Origin: Sphingobacteriales bacterium | Lineage (GTDB): Bacteria > Bacteroidota > Bacteroidia > Chitinophagales > UBA2359 | DNA length: 64,000 nucleotides | Reading direction: 5' to 3' | Assembly: GCA_016711295.1 (NCBI GenBank) | Contig: JADJTE010000002.1 | Coordinates: 248,001 to 312,000 of the forward strand | Part shown: in pieces, positions 22,295 to 33,398 of the stretch | Layout: the number at the start of each line of letters is the position of its first letter | How positions within the stretch are numbered: position 1 is the first letter of the stretch | The notes under the pieces: model-generated | What the model was told of the DNA's origin: nothing | The model's input: the letters and a program-made list of their open reading frames with translations, nothing else | Databases searched by the model: none | Translations under genes and position numbers: made by a program

Positions 22295-25200
22295 ATGAGA
22301 CTCTTACTACAACCCTTGCGGGCATTGCTCCTCGGTCTGATTCTTGCCCTCGGTACAATTCCAAGTACCGAACTTTGTGCCCAATTACCTGCCCAATTTA
22401 CCGACGAATTGGTACATAACCAATTTTCTGATGTGGTTGGACTTACTTTCGACAACAACGGGCGCATATTTATGTGGCGCAAAAGCGGACGTGTGCATAT
22501 ATACGACCCCGCTACAGCGCAAACTACCTTGCTGCTCGACATCAGCGAAGAGGTAGGCGACTGGCGCGACCATGGCTTGTTGGGTTTTGCCCTCGACCCC
22601 AATTTTCTGACCAATGGTTATTTTTACCTCCACTATGCCGTTGATAGGCACCATTTATTACATTATGGTACATCTAACTACAATGCAGCCACCAATACGT
22701 ACTATGCTGCTACTATCATGCGTGTAACACGGTACACGGCAAACCCCGCTACGGGATTCGGTACGACTGTGCCGGGTAGCCGCTTCATTTTATTGGGCGA
22801 GACCAAAGAAACGGGCACACCGCTATTGCACGAGTCACACAGCACAGGGTCGCTTTTATTTGGGCGCGACGGCACTTTGCTCGTAGCCACAGGCGATGCC
22901 GCCAGCTACAACAACGTCGATACGGGTAGTAGCTCCGATACCTATTGGTCGCAGGCATTGACCGATGGCATACTCAAACCCAAGGAAAATATAGGGGCAT
23001 TGCGCTCGCAATTGATTGATTGCCACAATGGAAAAATTTTGCGTTTGGACCCGCTTACGGGCAACGGCGTGCCGAGTAATCCTTATTATGATGCAGCATC
23101 GCCCCGCGCCCCGCGCTCGCGCGTATGGGCTTTGGGTTTGCGCAATCCTTTCCGCTGTGCTATACGCCCTAATACGGGTAGCACCAACCCTGCCAACGGC
23201 AACCCAGGCACCATCTGCGCTGCTGACGTGGGCTGGACGCAGTGGGAAGACCTGCATATCATCACCACTCCCGCTCAGAACTGCGGTTGGCCCCTCTACG
23301 AAGGTTTAGAAGCCCATAGCGGCTATCAAGGTCCCAACGTGCAAAACCAAGACGCGCCGAATCCCTTGTTTGGTACAGGCAGTTGTGTGCGCCAATACTA
23401 TTATTTTAAGGAACTTATCAAGCAACCCGTAGCAGCGGGTTCGCCGTCGTTTCCCAACCCTTGCAATTCGAGCCAACAAATTACTAATGTACCCAAATTT
23501 ATCCACTCGCGTCCTATTATAGATTGGCAACATGGTGTAAATATGGCGCGGACGGGCACGTTTAGCGGCAATAATGCGGCTACGGTAGCCCTCAACAATG
23601 CTGCTTCGCCCATACAAGGTCCGCTATTTCAGGGCAATGCCGCTGTCGGTGGGGCTTGGTATATGGGCAATAATTTTCCGACATCGTACCAGAACTCGTA
23701 TTTCCAAGCCGATTATGGCGGAAAGTGGATTCGGAATATCACATTCAATGCTGCGGGGCAAGCGCAAACAGTATCGAACTTTTATAGCACCACCAACAAA
23801 ATTTTTGTCGATGTAGAGATGCACCCCAGCAATGGTTATCTCTATTATGTCAATTATTATCCCAACGAAGTGCGCCGAATCCGTTATACGGGAGTCGTCA
23901 ATCAACCGCCCGACGCGGTGGCATCTGCCAATCCCACAAGTGGAAACAGCCCCTTAACCGTCCAATTTCAGGGTAGCAACTCGACCGACCCCGAAGGGTC
24001 TGCGCTCACCTACCTTTGGACTTTCGGTGACGGGGGCACCTCTACACTTGCCAATCCGACGCGCACCTTTACGGCAAGTGGCGGAACGACCTATACGGTC
24101 AAATTGCGCGTGACCGACAACGTGGGGCTTAAAGATTCAACTACGCTCACTATCAGCCTCAACAATACTGCCCCTAATGTCCAAATCAATTTGATGGATA
24201 ACGATTATTACTCCATGACCTCCAATACTATGCTCAATCTGACGGCTAATGTGAGCGACGCGGAACACAGCAACGGACAATTGACCTATCAATGGCAGAC
24301 CATCTTGCTGCATGATGTGCATTTTCATATTGAAGAAACCTTTACGACTACTACTGCAACCGCAACCTTAACGCCCAACGGCTGCAACGGCGAATGGTAT
24401 AATTATCTCATCGTGCTGCGTGTAACTGACCCATTGGGGCTGGTAGGCATCGATTCGGTGCGCTTGCAGCCCAATTGCGCTCCTATTGGTGCAACGTATT
24501 GTGACGCGCAAGCCTTAACGCCTTGGTTTGAGTGGATTGCGGGCGTGCAATTAGGCACTATTAATAATACGTCGGGCAAATGGTATTATAGCAGTTTCTT
24601 GACCCTCAATACTAACTTGAGTAAAGGGCAAAGCTATCCTATCACTTTGACGGGCGATAATTCATGGGAGACTAATCCCGAATATTGGCGGGTATGGATA
24701 GATTTTAACAAAGATGGCTTTTTCGACGATAATACCGAGCGTGTATTGCAAGCCAATTCGCCTGCCCCGCCCCCTGGCGGCACACCCGCGCCAATTGTTC
24801 AGAATATCAATATCCCAACTACCGCCTTGACGGGTGCTACCCGTATGAGAGTGATAATGAAACGCGGCGCGTACCCAATTCCTTGCGAACAAATTCCGTT
24901 TGGAGAGGTAGAGGACTATGCCGTAACTATTGTAGCAGCGGGAGGTATTCCGCTTAATATCAATATTAGCACCTCGCAGCCGCTTTGTTATGGCACTAAT
25001 GGTGCGGCGAGTGTCAATATAACGAGTGGTACGCCGCCCTTTACCTACGCATGGAGTAGCGGGCAAACAACTGCTACTGCCAACAACTTGCCTGCGGGCG
25101 CTTATACCGTCACCGTCACATCGGCATCGGGCGCGGTAGCCAATCTTTGGCAGTTATTACTGCTCCCGAACAATTATTTGCCAATGTAGCCGTGCAAAAT

Positions 25201-27058
25201 GCCACTACAACTACCTCTAATAATGGTTCGTGTGCAGCAAATCCGGCAGGTGGAACTGCGCCGTATAGCTATATTTGGAATACGGGTAGCTCGGCGGCAA
25301 GCATTATCAATTTGCCTACGGGTACTTATAGCGTTACTATAAGCGATGCCTTGGGTTGTGCCGCCACTCAAAGCGTAACCGTATCGGCGGGCAGTAGTGG
25401 TACGCCTACCTATTGCGCATCAAGTTCGGCATTTCGCCTTGGCACGATTGGATTGCGGGCGTGCAAATAGGCACTATCAATAATACATCGGGCAAATCGT
25501 ATTATAGCAATTATACCGCACAAGCCGCTACCCTCAATGTGAGCGGCAGCTATATCATTAGCCTCAGCGCGGGGTCGAGTTGGACGACCTACCAAGAGAA
25601 TTGGCGCGTATGGATAGATTTTAACAAAGATGGCGTATTCCAAGACCCCGCCGAGCGCGTATTGCAAGTAGCCGTGCCCGCACCACCCGATGGCACCGAG
25701 ATAAACCCCAGTTCCCATACCCTAAACATACCCGCCACTGCTGCCACGGGTACTACCCGTATGCGAATTTCGATGAAGCGCGGTGCTTACCCTTCGCCCT
25801 GCGAGACTCTATCCTATGGTGAAGTAGAAGATTATAGCGTCAATATTATCACAGGTAGTGCGTCGCCCGTCACACTCACTATGTCGGCTTTGCCCCTTAA
25901 TTGTTATGGCACTACGGGCACAGCAACCGTCACAGCGTCGGGAGGCGTATCGCCATACAGCTATTTGTGGAGCAACGGGCAAACGGTTGCTACAGCCACC
26001 AACTTAGCAGCGGGCACTATACCGTTACTGTCACGGCTACATCGGGCAATATGGCTGTGGGTACGGCAACTATCGTACAACCCCTACAATTGACCTTAGC
26101 CCTGACTGTTCAAAATGCAGCATCAGAAAGTGCTAATACTGGCAGTGCAGCCGTTAATCCATCGGGCGGAACCCCGCCGTATAGCTATGCTTGGAATACG
26201 GGAGGCGTTACTCCCAGCCTAAGCAATTTGTATCCAGGCACCTATACCGTCACCGTCACCGACAACAAGGGGTGCACTGCCACCCAAGTAGCCGTAGTAG
26301 CAATAGCGGGTGGTGGCGGTACTACCTATTGTACGAGTGGCTCGGCATTTGCTTGGCATGATTGGATAGATGCCGTCCAAATGGGCAGCATTAGCAACAG
26401 CGAAACAAATAGAAATAGCGAGGGCTATCAGAACCATACAGCGTTTAGTGCTACTGTGGTGCGCGGCAATGCTTATCCCATAGCCCTAACAACGGGATTT
26501 AGCTGGGAAACATTTGAGGAATTTTGGCGCGTATGGATAGACTTTAACCAAGACGGCATATTCCAAGACCCCGCCGAGCGCGTTGTATCGGATAATGCGC
26601 ACCCTCCTGCAAATGGTACGTTTTTGCATACGAGCAATTATAGCATAAGCATACCAGCTACTGCCACTATAGGCACTACGCGGATGCGAATTGCGATGAA
26701 GCGCGACGCTTATCCCACGCCTTGCGAGACATTGCCCTACGGCGAAGTAGAAGATTATACGCTCAATATATTGAGTACGGGCAAAATAGAAGATACACCA
26801 GAAACGACTTATAGCATTACACTCTATCCCAATCCTGCCTACGACCGTGTGTATTTTGATTGGGGCAATCAAGCGGGCAATATAGCTTCAATCGCTGTTT
26901 ATAATGCCATTGGGCAGTTATTACTGCAAAACCAAGCTGACCCCGATGGTATGATAGACAATTACCTTGACGTAGATGCTTGGCATAAAGGGGTTTATAT
27001 GGTAGCAATACATACCTCAGACGGCACTACCGCCACGCGCCGCTTAGTGGTGCGATAA
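22295..27058 (+). CDS. T9SS cargo: glucose/sorbosone dehydrogenase-like head, PKD, SprB-type and three GEVED domains
   Basis: A secreted protein of about 1,585 residues: signal peptide (LLGLILALGTIPSTELCA), then a six-bladed propeller related to PQQ-dependent soluble aldose dehydrogenases (GLLGFALDPNFLTNGYFYLH; VWALGLRNPFRCAI; CGWPLYEG). A PKD domain follows (LTYLWTFGDGGTSTLANPTR), then an Ig-like region. Three GEVED domains (YWRVWIDFNKDG ... GEVEDY) near 24540-24930, 25430-25840 and 26340-26770 are separated by SprB-like repeats. It ends in a type A sorting domain (YSITLYPNPAYDRVYFDW ... RRLVVR). The frame breaks three times, about 25160, 25435 and 26020. Oxidoreductase activity is inference: PQQ-binding residues were not verified. 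Confidence 0.87.
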
Positions 27059-27078
27059 GGTAGTATTTATTGGTCATA

Positions 27079-27114
27079 CGCCGCCCTAAGAAATTCAGAT
27101 TTCTTAGGGCGGCG
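27079..27114 (+). terminator. Perfect 16-bp stem-loop after the GEVED protein gene
   Basis: CGCCGCCCTAAGAAAT, loop TCAG, ATTTCTTAGGGCGGCG. It starts 21 bases after the stop codon. The tail (TAGTTGCTTTTG) is only weakly T-rich. Confidence 0.8.
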
Positions 27115-27228
27115 TAGTTGCTTTTGTGAATATATTATTTGTATATAAACGTATTTGGCGCTTTTTTCTTATTAGACTATGATGCAATTAGATTTGAATA
27201 TTTTGAAATAGGTTTGTTCTATGAGTGG

Positions 27229-27380
27229 CTAATTCAATAATATTTCTTCAATTTATTCACTCGCTTTTTTCAAAAGTTCTTTTGTCTTGTCTTTGATTTG
27301 CTGGGCTTGTTGTCTGATGTTTGCAATGTGTTCGGCTATTTCTTGTTGTTTGGATAGGGGGGGACAAACAATTAAAATTG
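27229..27380 (-). pseudogene. Remnant of type I restriction specificity subunit HsdS (C-terminal tail)
   Basis: Reading the minus strand from the IS66 boundary gives ILIVCPPLSKQQEIAEHI, continuing ANIRQQAQQIKDKTKELL, then KKASE, a TAA stop, and IEEILLN before a final TAG. The pattern P-P-L-x-x-Q-x-x-I followed by a long helix is the hallmark C-terminal conserved coiled coil of HsdS. Everything upstream is cut off by the IS66-like element at 27381, and an internal stop adds further decay. No hsdM or hsdR is in the window. The call rests on the short tail only, but the motif is distinctive. Confidence 0.7.
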
Positions 27381-28384
27381 GTAACTATTTAGGCATGGGG
27401 GTACAATTGGGAGATAAAGGTATCGCCCATTAGTGCATTTATGATTTCGTCGAATGCCGATTTAGCATGTTTTCTTGCCGTAGAGATAAACGCTTGTATT
27501 CTTGCGAAATAGCCAGCCCCTTCTTTTTTTCTGAAACAACCCGCCATTTTGATTTTACTTTTTGCAGGTCTTATATCCCGCTCGGCTTGATTATTGATAA
27601 AGGGCACGTTTTGGTACTTGGCAAATGCGAGGACACAGTCCTGCAAGCCACTCAATCGGTTGAGTAGGTTTCTGCCTTTTGACGATTTAGGTTTGCCCTG
27701 TTTTGCTGCTTTTATGGGCGGGGGTTCTTCTTCATCGGCTTCTCGGCAAATTTGCTTGTAACGCAGTAGGTAAGGTGCTAAATCGGGTACAATAGCCGTA
27801 CCTTCTTGGCTGAGTTGGTACAGTTCTAACAAAAGTTCTTTCATTTTCGCTGCCCATTGGCTTTCTCTTTCGACCAGTGCCTCTAATTCGCGCAGGATAT
27901 GGGCATTGCAAACGGCGTGCTGTATATGTTCGAGGTTAAAATAGCTTGCCCAGCAGTCGTACAGCAAAATGCTTGAAGTTCGGCAGCAGCGACGGCTCGC
28001 TTTGGAGGGCTTCTTTACCGCGTTTTTCATGAACAAACACAACGCTCGTTAGCCGCTATCACCGTAGCCGGATTAAGCGGCTGACCAAATAAATCGGAAA
28101 ACAACTGACTAATTTGCTCGCAAGACAAATGGCAACCATTGCTCAAAAGAGCACAAAATGCCAACACGCTGTTGCCATACTGAACATGATTAGTAACCCG
28201 CGGGGAAATTCGACCCTAACGCCCTTGCCGCAACCAGGACACTTGGCTTGCCGCTGAACATATTCTGTTACCCGTAACTTCGGGTCAGGAATATCAAAAA
28301 CCTGACGTTTAACCTCTTTGACCACGGAAACCCCCGACAAATTACAACCGCAAGAACACACAGAAGGTAAACCCAAATTAACTA

Positions 28385-29589
28385 CTGGTTTATTTTTGCT
28401 AATTTGTCGGATATAATTTGCATAGTTTAACTCTTGCCTCCTTATTTGTAAACTGCCATTTGGCACCTCTTTTTTGTTCATTTTGGGTCTGAACCCATTG
28501 TTCGACCACCTTCTTAACCGCTTCTTTATCCTTAAATGGTTTGTTTAATGCTTGGCGCGACAAGACAGAAAACTGAATTTCAGCCATATTTAACCAAGAG
28601 CCATGTACTGGTGTATAGACAAACTGAGTTCTATCTAAATAGCTTTTTGCTTTTTCGGGCGAGAAAACACTATAAAAATGATGGTCGCGATGAGCAGAAA
28701 AATTATCTAATACACAAGTAACACGTGTCGCATCTTTGTATCTATTATCCAATAAATTAGCAATAAATTTTACCCAAGTGGCGGCTTTATGGTCATCTTC
28801 TACACTCATCTCGCGCCAGCCAGCAAGGGGTTCAAAGGCTACAAACAACTCGGCAACACCCAATCGAACGTACTCACAGTCTTGGTATTGAGTACCGTCA
28901 TTTCCCCGAAACTCCTTATAATCAATGATTTGTTTAGGCGACTCATCTACACACACCACAGGAAAATCAGCATTATACGGGAGTTCGTAAGTATCTAATA
29001 CTGCCTCCATCCTGCAAACAAATGCGGCACTTTGCTCTGCTGGTATTACATGTTGTTTTTTCTGAAAGGGTTTAAGTTCGTTTTTTTTAGCACGTTACAG
29101 ATGCTGGAAGGAGAGGCACTCTCTACTACCTCCAATTCCACCAACGTATCACACAATAATTGAAGTGTCCAATTGGCTGCGCCGTTGGGAGGGGCTTGGC
29201 AGCATAGCGCAACTAAGTGAGCCTCTACACGAGCATCATACCTTTTATCACTACGAGTGCGGCGGACGGTTGGCTCAAATATACCCATACCACGCTCGCA
29301 AAATGACTTCCTTACTCGTTCAACTGTTTTGCTACTACAGCCCAAAAGAGAACTTAATGCTGCCGAAGTCATCTTGGAATCCGATACATTCTCGTCTGAA
29401 TGTAATAATATTTGTGAAGTCATAACTTTGCCCGAGTTGCTTTTGTATTTGCGTAAATTAGCCAATAACTCAGCACGTTCTTCGGAAGATAAATATAATT
29501 TGTACTTTGCAATTATATAAAAATTGATTGTTAATAAATATTGCTGCAAAGATACTAACTTTTTAGACACCTTAATAAAAATCAACCAC
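28385..29589 (-). mobile_element. IS630-like element inserted in the IS66 copy
   Basis: Comparison with the uninterrupted IS66 copy 2 (...GGTAGTTAATTTGGG...) places the insert between TA dinucleotides at 28383-28384 and 29590-29591, the TA duplication typical of IS630/Tc1-mariner. Ends CTGGTTTATTTTT and (inverse) GTGGTTGATTTTT form an imperfect terminal repeat. Length 1,205 bp. Confidence 0.88.
28399..29585 (-). CDS. IS630-like DDE transposase in two frames (possible -1 frameshift)
   Basis: The first frame (29585-29046) codes a helix-turn-helix region (LSSEERAELLANLRKY; MTSAALSSLLGCSSKTVERV). The second (to 28399) codes the DDE core: VCVDESPKQ (first Asp), TCVLDNFSAHR (second Asp), and TPVHGSWLNMAEIQFSVL (Glu). 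Both frames are otherwise open. The switch is at a run of eight A (CTA AAA AAA ACG, around 29085); a -1 shift there gives KKNELKPFQKKQHVIPAEQS and joins the frames exactly. This may be programmed frameshifting or a lost base. The exact start is uncertain because the frame extends almost to the element end. Confidence 0.85.
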
Positions 29590-29944
29590 TACCACGTCGG
29601 GAGACAGACTCTGATACAAAGTATGACCCTCTTTACCGCCTTGCTTACCAGTACCTGATTTAGGAAAAGCAGGTTTCGATTTGAACAAATCCTTAGAGGG
29701 CGGAAGATGGCTGTTCTTGCTATTGCTGTCCAAGCGACCACGCAACTCGGCATTTTCTAATTTGAGCAATGCATTATCTTGTTTGAGCAATCTCCTCCGT
29801 AAGAGCCGATACCGTAACAGTAAGGACTTTTACTTGCTCCGAGAGCAAAGCTACTTGGTTTGATAAGGATATTACCAAAGATTGTAAGGAGGATACGTCT
29901 GTACTTAGTTTCAAGAGAAGATGAATTGAATTTGAAATAACAAA

Positions 29945-30121
29945 CTCATGTTACGCAGCATAGCTTAAAATGCTGTTTAAACGACCTTTAAACGAGGCAT
30001 TTTTATAGCATAGAAAAGCCAATTTTAGCTCAAAAATCGTTGTGGCGGGTCTAAGGGGCTAATCCAGCGTTTTTGGCAGGTAAAAACCGATTGGCGGAAA
30101 GATGTCTCTGCGTAACATCAG
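29945..30121. mobile_element. 177-bp MITE (family D) inside IS66 copy 1
   Basis: Begins CTCATGTTACGCAG and ends CTGCGTAACATCAG (13 of 14 inverted). It is flanked by TAACAAA on both sides (29938-29944, 30122-30128). IS66 copy 2 has the empty site (AATAACAAACAAAAATGC) at the matching place. Non-coding; no autonomous partner with these ends is in the window. Confidence 0.87.
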
Positions 30122-30209
30122 TAACAAACAAAAATGCAAAAAGAATGTTTAAAAATACTGCAAAATGCGCGAAATCTATACACAGAGCGCAATGCCTAAA
30201 TAGTTACGA

Positions 30210-31605
30210 TTATTCTTTATAAGTTGCGCTCACTAAGGTTTCTACTTTGCGCAAAAAGGCTTCGCGGGCACTTGGTAGGGGCGGTTTGCCCGCAAAATTG
30301 CCGTTCTTGTCGATAAAAAAATAAACGGGTACGCCCATGACGTTATAATCTTTTGCCATTTCTGAATCGGCGCCAGCGGTTCGGACGTGTATGCCTTTTA
30401 TTTCACGTTTTCTAATCATATCTTTCCATGCCTCTTCGTTAGTGTCGAGCGATACGTATAGAAATACTACGTCTTCATCTTTGAGCGTGGCTTCGAGTTC
30501 TTTGGTATATTTCATTTGTTGTAAGCAGGGGTTGCACCAACTCGCCCAGAAGTCCATATATACTACTTTGCCTCTAAAATCGCTTAGGAATACGGCATTT
30601 CCGTCGAGGTCGAACAACATAAATTCAGGGGCGGGGCTCCGGGCGCAAATTTTTGGCAATTCTAAATTTTTCGCCTAACACTTGGTCATACGCGGGATAG
30701 GGATTGATGAGTTGGAATTGGTTGTGTCTGGGTTCTATATCACTGGATATCTTCTGTATTACAAGCATTGATGAGCATACGCGCGGCGGTATAGTGCTGC
30801 AAATTGCCGCTTAGTTTCGATTTGATAAATTGGTATTTTTCAGCTACGGCAGTGCCTATTTTCGTACCGCTTTGGAGGCGTTTTTGTTGGTATAGATAAT
30901 CAAAATAAGTTTGCAAAAACGGTGTATAGGTAGCCGATGCGATGAGTTTATCGTTTTGGACGGTAATTTGGTTCATAAATCCGTAGTAGGCATTGCCTGT
31001 TTCCCAATTTTGGGTGGCGGCAAAGCGCAGTTTATCATAAGCCCAATTATACAGGAATGTCGCCTTTGGCATATTCGCCGAAGTTGCGGTAAAGGTCAGG
31101 TGCGTTTATAGTCTTCGTAAAATTGCATTTTGGCGGTTTTTATGCTGTCGGCATAACGGGTAAAATCGGCTGTGGTCATACCGTCGGCTTCGAGGTTGAT
31201 ATAGGTTTGGTCAACTTCTTTGTTGAATTTATTATAATATGCCACCATATAATTGTTATTATTGGCTCCGTCGCCTTCAAATCGCATGGTTTTCCACATA
31301 TTTTCGGCTTCAAATGACAGTTTGATGCGGTCGCCGGGCGATACGTAGATGAGCATATTTTCGAACATGTGTTCGAAGCGCACCAGCATAGGTTGGTCGG
31401 GTTTGAAGGCTAATTTAAAAGTGCCATCATGGCTGACGGGTGTAGTAAAAATGGTTTTGTCGTGGCGCAATAGGTCGTTGATAACCGTAAGGCCTGCCTC
31501 GTTACCTGCGGGAATAGCAATTTTGCCCTCGATAACCGTATAGCCTTGTCCAAATAGCGAAAGTGGTAAGCAGCAGCAGAAGCAACAAAAAAGGCGAAAC
31601 AACAT
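30210..31605 (-). CDS. TlpA-family thioredoxin-like protein (two frameshifts)
   Basis: About 465 codons. The start MLFRLFCCFCCCLPLSLFG gives a signal peptide. An N-terminal DUF4369-like beta domain (VIEGKIAIPAGNEAGLTVIN ... LVRFEHMFENMLIYVSPGD) and a helical middle are followed by a C-terminal thioredoxin fold with the redox motif WASWCNPC and the cis-Pro region VMGVPVYFF. Such proteins are periplasmic or outer-membrane-associated thiol oxidoreductases. Frame breaks lie near 31080 and 30680. Its stop codon overlaps the 8 bases (GATTATTC) beside IS66 copy 1; the inverse of those bases follows IS66 copy 2, next to the metal permease gene. Confidence 0.85.
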
Positions 31606-32196
31606 AATAGTGGGTTGTTTAATAAAGGTAAAAGAGTATGGAGGGGTTTAGATGTTTGTATTTAAACTTTCAAACGGCAGTTTAGTTTAAATAGTGTGCA
31701 GAAAAAACAGAAACGAAGTAAAATTGAACAAAATGGCACAAAGATACGTTAACAATAGAGATTTTTGAACGGGGATAAATAATAAATTGGCAGGAACAGC
31801 GTTATCTATCAGAGCATTTGATATACCGCAATTGACCCTATACAAAATAGCCATCGGGCTGCTTGGGTGGACTTAGGCAGCAAAGATAACCACTATCCCA
31901 CTCTATTTTTCAGCCGCCTCCTAAGATTTTCGTACTTCTTTTTTGTTGGGTGCGCTTGTTTCAAACCAAGCCAAAATCACCTGCAACCGCTACAATTATA
32001 GATGTTGTGGATTAATGCCGCACGCAATAGACATATTTTCACTAATCAATTTAAATTTTATATTTTTTCATAATGAGCATTTTTTACACTTTTTGACTTT
32101 CAACCATATAGCAAACCATACGCTGCCTGCCCTTAGTTGGGGTGCTTTGTAGAAAAAAGCGCAAATCTGGCAGCATAATCCCAACCTGCTTATCTC
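31606..32196. other. Spacer between divergent tlpA-like gene and gldN
   Basis: A 590-bp AT-rich divergent spacer. I find no terminal-repeat element, RNA gene or coding sequence here. Confidence 0.4.
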
Positions 32197-33207
32197 ATGA
32201 AAATACCAATCAGTGTTCCAATTTGCTCTGCTATTTTCTTATTGGCAGTTCTTTTGATGCGCGTATTACCCGCATCTGCACAGCCCAACGCGATACTTCC
32301 TACTGCTCTGCCCGACACTACGCGCCCGCGCATTGCTATGCCAAACAGCAACGACACCAATCCTTTCCGGGTAAAAGGGAGCGGTGTACAACGCGAAAGC
32401 TACGACGAGGCGCATAATCCGGGCGGTATCAGCCATGCACAAGGTAATGCAGCAGCCAAATTGCTGCCTGCCTTAGATGGTGCCTATCAAAAAATAGCCC
32501 AAACCGAGCGCGAAATCTTGGCTTATCCCTACCTGCGCGAAGCCGACGTATTTTGGCAAAAACGCATCTGGCGCGTAATTGATACGCAGCAAAAAATGAA
32601 CCAAACATTTACCTATCCGCCCCAACCCTTCATCGGTATATTGCTCGATGCGGCGCAAAAACCCAATGTGCGCCTATATATGAACGACGATTTTAAAGAC
32701 CTCATCACCTATGCCGATGTAGAACAGCGGATGGGCGGCATAGATACCATTACCGTCATTGACCCCGTTACCTATGAAGAAAGCACAAAAGTGGTCAAAA
32801 ATGACTTTGACTGGACATCAGTAACACGGTTTAGGCTCAAAGAAGACTGGGTGTTCGACAAGCAACGGTCTAAGATGGTAGTACGCATTTTAGGCATAGC
32901 TCCTATACGCGAAGTATATGACGATAACGATAATTATAGAGGCGAACAAGCCATGTTTTGGGCTTACTATCCCGACCTACGCCCCTACTTAGTCAAACAG
33001 GAGGCGTTTAACCCCTACAACGACTCGAACCGCCTTACTTGGGACGATATTTTTGAAATGCGCTATTTCAGTTCGTTTATCATGAAAGAATCGAATATGC
33101 AAGACCGCCGCATTCAGGATTATGCCACCGACCGAGACGCACTATTAGAATCAGAGCGCATCAAATTGCAATTGCTCGAAAAAGACGAAAATCTGTGGCA
33201 ATACTAA
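32197..33207 (+). CDS. gldN: T9SS periplasmic component GldN/PorN
   Basis: A 336-residue intact gene with a signal peptide (ending near VLPASAQP). The GldN core includes ADVFWQKRIWRVIDTQQKMN, then PLIGIL-type FIGILLDAA, VRLYMNDDFKD, FRLKEDWVFDKQRSKMVVRI and LTWDDIFEMRYFSSFIMKES. GldN/PorN forms the periplasmic ring of the type IX secretion system with the lipoprotein GldK and contacts the GldLM motor. In most Bacteroidota gldKLMN are contiguous; here gldN stands alone, with the divergent tlpA-like gene on one side and a 113-bp MITE inserted 9 bases after its stop codon on the other. It is the strongest functional marker of T9SS in the window, with sprE. Confidence 0.95.
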   Translation: MKIPISVPICSAIFLLAVLLMRVLPASAQPNAILPTALPDTTRPRIAMPNSNDTNPFRVKGSGVQRESYDEAHNPGGISHAQGNAAAKLLPALDGAYQKIAQTEREILAYPYLREADVFWQKRIWRVIDTQQKMNQTFTYPPQPFIGILLDAAQKPNVRLYMNDDFKDLITYADVEQRMGGIDTITVIDPVTYEESTKVVKNDFDWTSVTRFRLKEDWVFDKQRSKMVVRILGIAPIREVYDDNDNYRGEQAMFWAYYPDLRPYLVKQEAFNPYNDSNRLTWDDIFEMRYFSSFIMKESNMQDRRIQDYATDRDALLESERIKLQLLEKDENLWQY

Positions 33208-33216
33208 GCGCAAAAC

Positions 33217-33329
33217 GTAACTATTGAGGGTATAGGGTTTTGGGTATGGGGTAATGAGCAATATTTATCTAATAATGCCTGACATCGCTGCATATTCGAT
33301 TAGTTCCCCCTACAAGGCTAAATAGTTAC
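33217..33329. mobile_element. 113-bp MITE, family A, copy 2, with 8-bp target duplication
   Basis: GTAACTATTGAGGG...GGCTAAATAGTTAC in inverse orientation to copy 1. Perfect duplication CGCAAAAC at 33209-33216 and 33330-33337. The left duplication starts 2 bases after the gldN stop. Confidence 0.9.
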
Positions 33330-33398
33330 CGCAAAACAATAATTCGCCCAACAATACTGCTCAAATCATACTTAGCTGTTTGGAAATTGGCTGCCTAC

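Larger units (their letters stand above)
27389..29930 (-). pseudogene. IS66 family transposase, copy 1, disrupted
   Basis: N-terminal part (minus strand, ~29590-29930): leucine-zipper-like LKQDNALLKLENAELRGRLD, then NSKNSHLPPSKD. Then comes the IS630 insertion, then the zinc-finger part (CSCGCNLSGV ... CPGCGKGVRVEF) and, from 28042 down, the C-terminal catalytic part with NNQAERDIRPAKSKIKMAG. Relative to copy 2, about 143 bp are missing at ~28069, removing the segment with the first catalytic Asp (HFDESG). A further 2-bp loss lies near 27958. The protein cannot be functional. Its stop codon lies inside the terminal repeat. Confidence 0.9.
27381..30207 (-). mobile_element. IS66-like element, copy 1 (degenerate, with nested insertions)
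   Basis: Bounded by GTAACTATTTAGGCAT at 27381 and its exact inverse ending at 30207, a 16-bp perfect terminal repeat. It contains an IS66-type transposase in pieces on the minus strand, an IS630-like element (28385-29589) and a 177-bp MITE (29945-30121). Compared with the copy at 57891 it also lacks about 143 bp of transposase. Without the insertions and with the deletion filled in, its length (~1.58 kb) equals that of copy 2. The two flanks do not match each other: TAAAATTG on the left, GATTATTC on the right. Confidence 0.9.

Noticed and set aside
27373..30215. Direct target duplication around IS66 copy 1
   Set aside because: The two flanks (TAAAATTG and GATTATTC) do not match, so no simple insertion can be claimed.
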